Assembly (NCBI GenBank): GCA_905221605.1
Contig: CAJNDS010001702.1
Location: 449,934-513,933 of the forward strand
Origin: Symbiodinium natans
Taxonomy: Eukaryota; Sar; Dinophyceae; Suessiales; Symbiodiniaceae
DNA length: 64,000 nt
Direction: 5' to 3'
Positions within the stretch are counted from its first letter, which is position 1; each line of letters begins with the position of its first letter. Both the position numbers and the translations under genes were made by a program. Shown one piece after another: positions 35,720-43,895 of the stretch. Below the pieces are notes generated by a model. That model saw only the letters and a list, made by a program, of their open reading frames with translations, did not search any database and had not been told where the DNA came from.

Positions 35720-35752
35720 CTATATATATATATATATCTATCTATCTATCTT
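35720..35752. repeat. (TA)n(TATC)n microsatellite
   Basis: A TA run is followed by about four ATCT/TATC units. A 17-base C run follows at 35883-35899. Confidence 0.85.
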
Positions 35753-36097
35753 TGTAAGGGAACTAGCTTCAGAATGGAACCTACCCCTTTGGTCTTCTGC
35801 CTGCCTGTGGTTGCATGGGTCCTGACGAAGAACTACGCAAAATTTCAAGATTGCGGCATATTGGGATCTCTGTGTTGCCGAGCCCCCCCCCCCCCCCAGG
35901 AAAAACACCTTGCTCTTGGGGTTGAAGGCTTCGGGCTTGCGGTTTGGTTGAGGCTCGGAAATTACGTCTTTTTGGGGTTTAGGGGTCCTGACCAGCAGCC
36001 GCCAAAACCTAAGCCCCGAAACCCTCAAGCCTAAACCCGGCTTTGGGGTGGCGGCTCCCTTCGTTAGGCCCGAGGTGGCAGGACACCATGAAGGGCT

Positions 36098-36175
36098 CAA
36101 CAGGGTTTAGGGTTTTAGGGTTTAGGGTTTAGGGTTTAGGGTTTAGGGTTTAGGGTTCAGGGTTTAGGGTTTAGG
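36098..36175 (+). repeat. TTTAGGG array
   Basis: About 11 units. A further array with TTTAGGC variants lies at 36584-36680. The roughly 400 bp between them has no recognised gene. Confidence 0.88.
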
Positions 36176-36770
36176 GGTGTTGTTTTTTGTGGGGGATTTC
36201 GAGCTTCGGGGAAGATTTTGAGTCCACCCAAATCCCAGCCTGAGGAGCCAAACATGATCCCCTATAGTCCGTATAGATTCGTCATATCAACTCTTCTAGA
36301 ATTCCCCATTCTAGCGAAATTGGCAACTTTCTTTCGCCCAAAGGCGCGACTCGTCATCATCCCTTCTTGAATGGACCCTGCGGTTTCTCAAGGGTGGTGC
36401 TTCTAAGTTCTTGAAGGAGCTGCAAACGCTTAACTTGCCCTGGACTCCATTGAAGTTTTCGTCCTAAGAGAGGCCCAGAGAAGTCCATCCCCGGTTGAGA
36501 CCAACACGAAGCCGGTTGAGAACAAAGCCAAAACCATCGACTCCAAAACCCCGTCACTGTCAGAACTTCATGATCAGAGCTCTAGGGTTTAGGGTTTAGG
36601 GTTAAGGGTATAGGGTTTAGGGTTTAGGCTTTAGGCTTTAGGCTTTAGGGTTTAGGGTTTAGGGTTTAGGGTTTAGGGTCCTCAGCAGCCACTTTCCGGG
36701 CTTGCGGCCAAGGGGCCATCGCCTGCTGTTTTGGCTTGACCTGCTGCACCTCAGTAGCTTTCTTTGAGGG

Positions 36771-36900
36771 CTTACTTGGGAGGCTCAGGGTACTTGTAAG
36801 CCCAATTAGAACTGCACTTATGAGCTCCTTAAGTCCTGTAAGTAGGTTACGAGTAGACTTATAATTGAGGGTCAGAAGTACCCATGAACCTCCAAGTAAG
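36771..36900. repeat. Fold-back element, TACTTGGAGG family, copy 1 (130 bp)
   Basis: Imperfect inverted arms of about 25 bp lie at 36771-36795 and 36875-36900. Both read CTTACTTGG(G)AGG...GTACTT outward-in. The terminal TACTTGGAGG is shared with the element at 41907-42020. Confidence 0.6.
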
Positions 36901-36959
36901 GTCGAGGATGCGGTGCTTCACTTGTGCAAGGTCTGGGCGTTGACGTTCAAGGGACCGAA

Positions 36960-37250
36960 GGTGTATTTACCTAGCATCTAGGCATATGCACATGCATACA
37001 TGCGTGCATTTGAACATACGCACATACGCACATACACACAAACGTACACACATATACATATACAAAAGCATATAAATACATAGATACGTGCATTGCATAC
37101 ACACATATACTACAACTGTGATGTATGAGTGCTTTCATGTCGAGGTCGTCAAAATTGACTCAGGAGGAGTTGAAAGGAAAATTGACCCCCATGTGTCTAT
37201 ATACATGTATGTATATATATATACATACATACATTATACATTTCACGTGG
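36960..37250. repeat. A+T-rich block with CATA/TACA/CACA microsatellites
   Basis: Alternating purine-pyrimidine tetranucleotide repeats (CATACG, ACATAC, CATACAT) dominate 36975-37100 and 37195-37240. No gene is supported. Confidence 0.75.
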
Positions 37251-37740
37251 GCGTGTCTCATGTTTTCTACAATGTTTTCCTTCGAACATCCCAACCCACA
37301 GAGTTTGAACTTTGGGGGTTGGGAACTCCAGGGACACTGTGAGGATACTCTGGGGGGTGGGGTACGGGTGATGGGCGAGGAGCAGAGCGGGCGAGAAGGC
37401 GAGTTTAGTTTCAAAATCTAGCCGAGGGTGGGTTTTAAAAAAGAACATGTCTCATGCGTTTTCACTTCTATACTTGTAAGATAAGTGCCAGTTTGTGCGT
37501 GTGTGTGAACTAGAAAATGATGTGTGGGCACGTGGTAGAGACATCGACGCAGGGTCAGAAGATCTAATGGTCCCTGAGCATCGCCGTAAGGCGATGCCTA
37601 CAGCCGGGCAGAGGGCAGGATCTACAGTACAAGCTAACCGAGCCTGAGCCATCAGATCCTAAGCCTGAACCTGCGCGAACCGCAAAACCACCAAATCCTC
37701 AAAACCTAAGTCCTTTGAAACCTTCAACATCCTTCAACCC

Positions 37741-37863
37741 TCAACCCGAAAGACCCCAGCCTGCCCCCGGAAACCCAGGCGCCCATTCTGCAGCGTCACG
37801 AGCAGCTTCCTTGGCCCCGTCAACGGCACCCTTCACGGCATCCTGAACTTCGTCGGATTGCGC
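37741..37863 (-). CDS. Terminal exon of tandem-exon gene (27-aa repeat, last copy + C-terminus)
   Basis: This is exon 5 of the minus-strand gene running from about 40440 to 37741. It begins after an AG acceptor (37865-37864) with GCGCAATCC, encoding AQSDEVQDAVKGAVDGAKEA. Unlike the upstream copies it reads past the Trp (no GT donor) into a short Gly/Pro tail, and the stop codon is at 37741-37743. The repeat is rich in Ala, Lys and Asp and resembles the amphipathic helices of LEA-like proteins. That comparison is an inference from composition. The function is unknown. Confidence 0.75.
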   Translation of the reverse strand, partial: AQSDEVQDAVKGAVDGAKEAARDAAEWAPGFPGAGWGLSG

Positions 37864-38416
37864 CTTGGGAGAGATGTGCGTGCACGGCCAGCACCAGAAC
37901 GACCCTAGCTGTGCGTGCAGTTTTGTGAGAACAGCGTCATCCAGAACAGGAGTGGGTTTGGGAACTTTCTCTTGCTGATCTTGGTGTCTTTCGCAAGACC
38001 GAAAGAGGCTCCCGAAGGCGGAGACGCACGTGAGAAAAGCGAATGAAAGGCGCATGACGCCGGAAAGCAGTTTTTGCATCCAAGAAAAATGAGCACGCAA
38101 AGGTTGCTCTTGGTTAAGTTCGCCTGTATGTTCTGTGGTCTGCCTCTCTCTTCTCATTCACGTGCAAATTTCTCCGTTGCATACAATGAAACTCATGAAG
38201 ATTCTTGCGGTCATCAAAAAAACCACCTTATGATGATGGTCTAACTTCTTTGAATTATTCGCTTCACATACGGCTGAGGCCTCGGATTTACAGGATGTGC
38301 TAGGATTGCGGAACTACAGGAAAGCAGATGTTCAGGTTGAGAAGGCTTTCGGTCGCTATGGCATTTGGCATTGAGATAGTGCCAAATGCTGAACTTCCAC
38401 TGCCCAACCATGGTAC

Positions 38417-38497
38417 CCATTCCACGGCCGCCTTTGCAGCACCCTTGGCCCCGTCAACGGCGCCCTTTACGGCATCCTGGACTTCGTCGGATTGCGC
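38417..38497 (-). CDS. Exon 4 of tandem-exon gene (81 nt, 27-aa repeat)
   Basis: It is exactly 81 nt, bounded by an AG acceptor at 38499-38498 and a GT (GTACC) donor at 38416-38415, with phase 0 on both sides. It encodes a 27-residue unit starting AQSDEVQDAVKGAVDGAKGA and ending in Trp, nearly identical to the neighbouring exons. The intron downstream to exon 5 is 553 bp, about twice the other repeat introns, so one exon copy may have been lost there. Confidence 0.75.
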
Positions 38498-38732
38498 CTG
38501 ATCGGACCACCAGAATGCAGGGCTTTGTATTTGGCATTTCGCACTTTCAGGTCGTTTGGGGTTTGAGACGGAAGTTCCAGCTAGGACTCAAAACCAATGC
38601 GCGGCGGCGTTGCGCAACTCAACTCTTCAAGGTGTCCAATCGGCTGGGGAGCATTACGGCTTGGAATTGAAAACCGTTTCCACTCTTAGGGGTGAGAGGG
38701 AGGTTAAGGACTTCGAAATTGAGAGGTGGCAC

Positions 38733-38813
38733 CCAGTCCACGGCCGCTTTGGCAGCTTCCTTGGTCTTGTCAACGGCACCTTTGACGGCATCCTGGACTT
38801 CGTCGGATTGCGC
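38733..38813 (-). CDS. Exon 3 of tandem-exon gene (81 nt, 27-aa repeat)
   Basis: The length and phase match exons 2 and 4: AG acceptor at 38815-38814, GTGCC donor at 38732-38731. It encodes a unit starting AQSDEVQDAVKGAVDKTKEA. The flanking intron next to the donor shares sequence with the matching part of the intron after exon 2 (AGGACTTC...GAGGYGGCACCC), so exon and intron were duplicated together. Confidence 0.78.
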
Positions 38814-38851
38814 CTCGTATGGCTTCGAGGCTTTCCGAGTTGTGGGTTTGG

Positions 38852-38945
38852 TTTAGGGTTTAGGGTTTAGGGTTTAGGGTTTGGGGTTTGGGGTTTGGGG
38901 TTTAGGGTTTAGGGTTTAGGGCGTAGGGCTTAGGGCTTAGGGCTT
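38852..38945 (+). repeat. TTTAGGG array inside an intron
   Basis: About 12 units lie between exons 2 and 3 of the minus-strand tandem-exon gene. Telomere-like repeats therefore also occupy transcribed intronic DNA. Confidence 0.85.
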
Positions 38946-39058
38946 TGGGGGGATTCAAGGCTGATTCAACGCTGCTTCCACTGTTAGGGTTACAGGGTTG
39001 GAAAATTAGAGGGTTAGAGGGCTTACAGCTTAGGACTTCAACATTTTAGAGGCGGCAC

Positions 39059-39139
39059 CCAGTCCACAGCCGCTTTGGCAGCACCCTTGGCCCCGTCAAC
39101 GGCGCCCTGGACGGCATCCTGGACTTCGTCAGACTGCGC
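39059..39139 (-). CDS. Exon 2 of tandem-exon gene (81 nt, 27-aa repeat)
   Basis: 81 nt, phase 0, AG acceptor at 39141-39140 and GTGCC donor at 39058-39057. It encodes AQSDEVQDAVQGAVDGAKGA followed by AKAAVDW. The intron upstream is only 103 bp. Confidence 0.78.
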
Positions 39140-39242
39140 CTGTTTTCAGGGGGGGAAGGAAAACGCGTTGAACGCCTGAGGGGTGGTTCAAGGATGCTCC
39201 ACATGTATACGGGTTTAGGGTTACTGTTTTGCCGGACGGCAC

Positions 39243-39881
39243 CCACTTCACGGCCCCCTTGACGGCATCGGTGAGGGCACCTGCCATGGCTTCCATTGGC
39301 GGAGCCGAGGTGACCGGGGGCGGCCATGGGATTGCCTCTTGCAAAGTGATCACCAAACTACAGCCAGGCGGTGGGCCCCCGTGCTGGTGTTTTAAAGCCT
39401 CTGGGGCCACAAGCGTGAGGTTTTTCGACGCGGAGTCACACCACGGCGGTCCCACCTGCCCAGACTTATACTCCACGAACTCTATGCGCATGTCAAGCTC
39501 GACACCAGAAGAAGCCAAGAAAGCAGTGGACTTTGTTTTCAGACTGAAGATTCCAGTTCTTTGTAGACACACCAAGCAGCTGCAGAAGGGGCAGCAGAGG
39601 CACAATGAAGCCGCGCTGCAGCACACCGCCTTCCCGCACAACTCCTCCGCCGTTTCGGCGATGCTGGAGTCCTTCAGCTGGTCCTGCACCCCCCTCACAA
39701 TCTTGTCATAGTCGTTCTTGCTGATGAAATCCCCCATCCACTGCTCATAGGAGGGAAAGCGTTGCATTTTCTGGATGTACCAACCGAAGTTGAACCATAG
39801 CTCACGAGGCATGGCCGGATTCTGGTATATCCTGGCGGATGCCGACATGTCCGCCTTCGTGATCGTCATGGCGGACGCACG
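39243..39881 (-). CDS. Main exon of tandem-exon gene, conserved-looking hypothetical protein
   Basis: This is a 213-codon phase-0 exon on the minus strand, with acceptor TAG just before 39881 and donor GTGCC at 39242. Its first ATG is 39869. The product begins near MTITKADMSASARIYQNP. It has an aromatic segment (RELWFNFGWYIQKMQRF), a Cys cluster with about ten Cys in 20 residues (residues about 83-102 of the exon) and a VEYKSGQVGPPWCDSASKNL segment. It ends in ALTDAVKGAVKW, itself a degenerate copy of the 27-aa repeat in exons 2-5. The Cys cluster could be membrane-associated or lipid-modified. I do not recognise a named family. The upstream frame is open back to 39885 but holds an in-frame TAG at 39882-39884, so the join to earlier exons is uncertain. 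Confidence 0.6.
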
Positions 39882-39884
39882 CTA

Positions 39885-40440
39885 CTGGACATCGACCTTG
39901 ATTCGCGAGAATGGCTCGGCCAGAACGTGCAAAGCTCCGAATTGTTTTTGCCTGGCCCCGCGTTCCATCAAAAACCCAGCACACAACCCTAGCTGGGGCA
40001 ATCCCGCTATGCATCATCCACCGAAATCTCATGGATTGACTGGCATGGTAAACAGCAGTGGTTGCCATGCCCATGGGAAAGGAAGACAAGCAAAATACAT
40101 GTGGAACGTGAGATGCCGCTTTCCAGCCGCTGAGCAGGAATCCCCGAACTGACTACGAGGGCTGGCCGGTGGGTTCATGCCAAGACCTTGGGATGGACAG
40201 CAGGTCGTGGGACAAGCATCGGCTTTTCGTCTCATCCGCTTGGCTTAACGACGTCACGTCGGAACCTACTAGCCCTTCCATGTAGTGATGCGTTTTTCTT
40301 TGCAGCCTCGCCCAAAAGATAACAAGAACTTGGTCATGAGCTCTTGCTCCTTCTCCTGAGCCGGTCTCGGGTCTTGCGTCAAAGCTCGCAAGCGAGCCGC
40401 CAGGGAAAAACGGGATCTCGTTGGGATCGACGGTAGTCAT
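39885..40440 (-). CDS. Probable 5' exons of tandem-exon gene (boundaries unresolved)
   Basis: A plausible start is the ATG at 40440 (MTTVDPNEIPFFPGGSLASF). Two further protein-like segments follow in other frames: KEQELMTKFLLSFGRGCK near 40350-40290 and FGALHVLAEPFSRIKVDV near 39935-39887. Each is preceded by an AG that could be an acceptor. I could not join them with certainty, and the coordinates give the outer span only. Confidence 0.35.
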
Positions 40441-40499
40441 GATCTTGCGCTCGCTCTTGCAAAAGCTTGCAACGGAAGGCAAGTTTGGAATGGGAGTCG

Positions 40500-41906
40500 A
40501 GTCAACATGCAGTTAGACCTTGTAAGCCCATCGTAAAATGGAAAGGGAATCCCAAACCCTAAACCCCAGCAGAAGTACTACAAGGGGGCATGCTATGACG
40601 AACCTCCGAATCCTTCGCTCGACAGCCTAGCACCCCCACGAATCCTTTATCCACTCTTATACCAGCCTCAGAAGCCCTTATCAAACCCTTAAAACACAGA
40701 AGGTGCATTTACGCACTTGTAAAATTCTGATAAAACCCCTTGAGAACCTGCTTGGTCTACAATCCTAATGTCTTTGGACCCACAAACACGAAACCCTATA
40801 AGCCCTAAATCCCTAAGCCCTAAACCCCAAGCCCCAAAACGCCTAAACCCCAAGCACCCAAAACCCAGAGTTCAAAGGCACCTGAAAGCGCAACGCGGCC
40901 ACAAAGCTCAAAAGCTTCCTCTCAACACACCAGTAATATAGGGACCTTTAATAATTGGAATAGGGTAGGGTTCCTTTATAGGGTTGCTTATCTATAGTAG
41001 GGTTTTGCAATATTAGCGCCTCAGTCAGGGTTCCCTTAACGGGGGTCAAGAAGGGTTACTATATTGGCTACTCTAAGGGTGCTATCGTATAGGGGCCTTA
41101 ACTAATTAGAATAGGGTTCTGGAGGTCCTTATTATGATTATAGTGTGATCTACCCCCAAACCCCATTCTTATTATTAAGGCCCCTACATTATTTGAAACG
41201 TTGCTGTGGCTTTGGGTTCCAGGAACCTCAACTGCATGTTATGGTTCAACTTGGGGTTTAGGGATTAGGAGCTGGGGGTTTTATGGGTTAGGGTTTAGAG
41301 GTCTAGGGTTTAAGCTTGGGGTCTGTGGCCTATGGGGTGTGTACTGGATTTAGGGTTTCTTTCGATGTTATGTTAGTCTTTGCGGTTGAAGGTTTCATGT
41401 CAAGGCACATGTGGCGACAGGGTTTAGGAGTTTCTTTTGGGGCTTGCAGCTTCTGGCCTGTATAGTGCATGGGATGAAAGGTTGTTTATCGGATTTCTGG
41501 GGCTTAGGGCTCATAGGGCTCGTCGGGTTTATGCAGCTTAATCGGGTGACAGCATGGTGTCTGCTTAAACTTTCTTTTACGTGACGGTGATTGATTGATT
41601 GACTGATTTGCTTCATTTGCTACAGTGTTTAATACTTTCTGTTGTTGTGTGGGGTGGTTTAAGGCTTACGGTTTGAAGGATTCTGTTTTGCGTCTGTTTT
41701 GCCTGTTCGATCTTTCACCGGGTGTGTAGTGCTTCGGTTTCTCTCTTCTTCTGGAGTTGGGGTTCTTCCGCTTCAAGGCTGTAGGGCATGAGATTGAAAT
41801 TCTGCAGTTTCCCAAGACTGCCCTAATGGAGCCTTATGGCTTATGGGGTATTTCGGGTTGACCAGTGGGTACAGGGTCCATATCGGGTTCAGCATGTTGC
41901 TTGCCG
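40500..41906. other. Intergenic DNA with dispersed short repeats
   Basis: No gene is supported. Near 40930-40960 and 41085-41115 two direct copies of a motif like TATAGGGACCTTTAATAATT are followed by GAATAGGG, and an inverted relative lies at about 41163-41195. A short minus ORF at 41395-41616 shows no domain. Confidence 0.45.
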
Positions 41907-42020
41907 TACTTGGAGGCCTTTTGACTTAATAAGTCTACTTAGTATCCCCTAGAAACCCTATATAATCCCCGTAAGCCACCTTACTAACCCTACTTACTAA
42001 GTCAAAAGGGCCTCCAAGTA
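41907..42020. repeat. Fold-back element, TACTTGGAGG family, copy 2 (114 bp)
   Basis: Inverted arms at 41907-41929 and 41998-42020 read TACTTGGAGGCC(C)TTTTGACTTA and differ by a single C indel. About 70 bp lie between them. The termini match those of the element at 36771-36900. Confidence 0.65.
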
Positions 42021-42309
42021 GGCCCACTTTGTGGTTCAAGGCCTCCAAAATGCGTCCTCTGTCCAAATCCAACGCCAGAAACTCTTAACCCCGACGCCAA
42101 CACTGGACACATTTAAAGTATAGAACGTGAAAACATGCGTACTGAAAGCTCCACAAGCCTACTCCACACTTCTAAAAAACAAAACGCCCCAATTAAACCC
42201 TAAACCCGGAAACCTAAACCCCGAACCCTAAACCCTTAAAAACCCCAAACCTTAGACCCCAAACTAAACCCTCTTCCCCCTTCCGAGAAAAGAAAGGTGG
42301 CCCAGAGGG

Positions 42310-42440
42310 GGTCCAGGTAAACCCCAAACCCTAAACCCTAAACCCTGAACCCATAACCCTAAACCCTAAACCCCTAAACCCTCAATCCTAAACCCCTAAA
42401 CCCCCAAACCCCCAAACCCCAAACCCTAAACCCTAAACCT
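42310..42440 (-). repeat. CCCTAAA array (degenerate)
   Basis: Mixed CCCTAAA, CCCCTAAA and CCCCAAA units. A degenerate run also lies at 42190-42270. Confidence 0.85.
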
Positions 42441-42629
42441 ACATTAGCGCTGCATCTCGAGCCTACCCCTGCTCCAGGGCGATGCTCGCACTCTGCGGGC
42501 GACTGAGGTCGTCCTCGGGGGAACCCGAAGGGCTCATGTACCGAAACACTGTTGATGATATAAATTCTGGGTTTCCTATTATTTAAAAGGATCTATATGG
42601 ATACCTTTAAGGGGGGTTTAGGATTTAGG

Positions 42630-42729
42630 GTTGATGATGATATAATTCCTGCATTACCCATAGTAAGGAATGTGCCATAATTCCCATAGTCTAGGGTCAT
42701 TGAGGTAATGCAGGGTTCATATCATCAAC
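42630..42729. repeat. Fold-back element (100 bp)
   Basis: Imperfect inverted arms of about 26-30 bp lie at 42630-42659 and 42704-42729. They start GTTGATGATATAA/GTTGATGATATGA and continue to TGCATTACC. Confidence 0.6.
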
Positions 42730-43142
42730 CGTAGTATAAAACCCAAAGTGCCTAGATGTGGACTACGTTAAGGGCACGGCCGAAGTATATACTAGTTGGG
42801 CACATGGACCCTTAGGTCAAACCAAACCTTAAGGGAAAGGTTACGGCTTGCCTCAAGGGCAAGGGCTTCGATAGCCTCGAAAAAGGGAGGGGTATAGGGT
42901 CGACGTTTGATTTATTGGACTTCTTTCACATCCTTCGGATAAGGTTTTGGGGTCTAGCACGAGCAAGTTTTGGGTCTAGTTGGCTTTGTAGTGTCTGGGG
43001 CTTAGGGCTTTATGGAGTTGTGATGTGAGTTGAGGGTTTGGGGTTTGGGGAAGCATTCAAAGCTCTATGGGATTCCATGGGGTATGCCAGGCAGTGCAAA
43101 ACACAACACACAACCATGAGAAACAGAAAGCACCACCGAACA

Positions 43143-43145
<3 letters not shown>

Positions 43146-43186
<41 letters not shown>

Positions 43187-43420
43187 CCTAAACCCCTAAA
43201 CCCCTAAACTTTAAACCTCTCACCCCTAAAAGCCCTAAACTCCTAGGTTTTCCCTTTAAAGGAACCCTAAAAGCCCTAGGTTTTCCTTAAAAAGGAACGC
43301 TAAAACCCCTAAGCCCCTAACCCCAAAACCCTACCCCGCAAACCCTATAACCCTTAAAGGAACCCTTAAAGGAACCCCTAAAACCCTAAAACCCCCTAAA
43401 GCACCATCTCGAGGTCGGCG
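43146..43420. repeat. (CA)n microsatellite and degenerate CCCTAAA motifs
   Basis: An approximately 37-base (CA)n run (43146-43182) is followed by CCCTAAAA-type motifs and repeated AAAGGAACCCTAAAA phrases. No gene. Confidence 0.75.
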
Positions 43421-43522
43421 CCTCAAAGGATCGCCTGGCTTCGGCCTCAGGAGCTCAAGACCCTTTCAGCCCCGAGGCCTAAGGAACCAAGGGAATTCTG
43501 TCGGGCGCTTAGGGATTAGGGG

Positions 43523-43821
43523 TGCGGAGCTGCAGGTTGTATTCAGGAATTGTGTTGGGGTTAAATGAAAAGGGTCAATGCACCCGACAATGTCTGGCTC
43601 AAGGATGGCCAGAAGTACTAAGGCCACAAGCTTAAAAAAGGTAGAGCCCGCGTGGTTGGGGTTGGGGTTGGTTCCTAGGTGCTTAGGCATAGGCCCCCTT
43701 TACTCCCTTCCCTGGTTCTCCTGGTCCGTGTTCTGCGTTTGTTGTGCTGGTCGATCTGGGGAATATAAGTTCTGGGCGGTCTTTGGGGTTGATCCCTTTC
43801 CCCCTTTGGTTGCCCCCCGTA
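43523..43821 (+). repeat. 5' LTR (299 bp)
   Basis: Left long terminal repeat. It contains a possible TATA-like sequence GAATATAAG at 43761-43769 near its 3' half, which may serve transcription initiation (inference). Confidence 0.9.
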
Positions 43822-43833
43822 GGTTATGAGCCC
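43822..43833 (+). promoter_or_regulatory. Primer binding site, half-tRNA-iMet type
   Basis: GGTTATGAGCCC starts directly after the LTR. It is the reverse complement of GGGCTCATAACC, the anticodon arm (anticodon CAT) of methionine initiator tRNAs. Copia and Ty5 elements are known to prime from the 5' half of initiator tRNA cut in the anticodon loop rather than from its CCA end. The position fits that mechanism. Confidence 0.7.
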
Positions 43834-43895
43834 AAATTAGGTTCCCTGCGGTTTGTGTTTCGGCTTTAGGGTGGTAATCCCAAGCTTTTGAAGCA

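Noticed and set aside
39229-39711. Plus-strand ORF of 160 residues
   Set aside because: It is antisense to the main exon of the tandem-exon gene, whose minus-strand splice borders and exon series are consistent.
43822-43833. A tRNA-Met gene
   Set aside because: Only the 12-base anticodon-arm complement is present. Its position next to the LTR explains it as a primer site.
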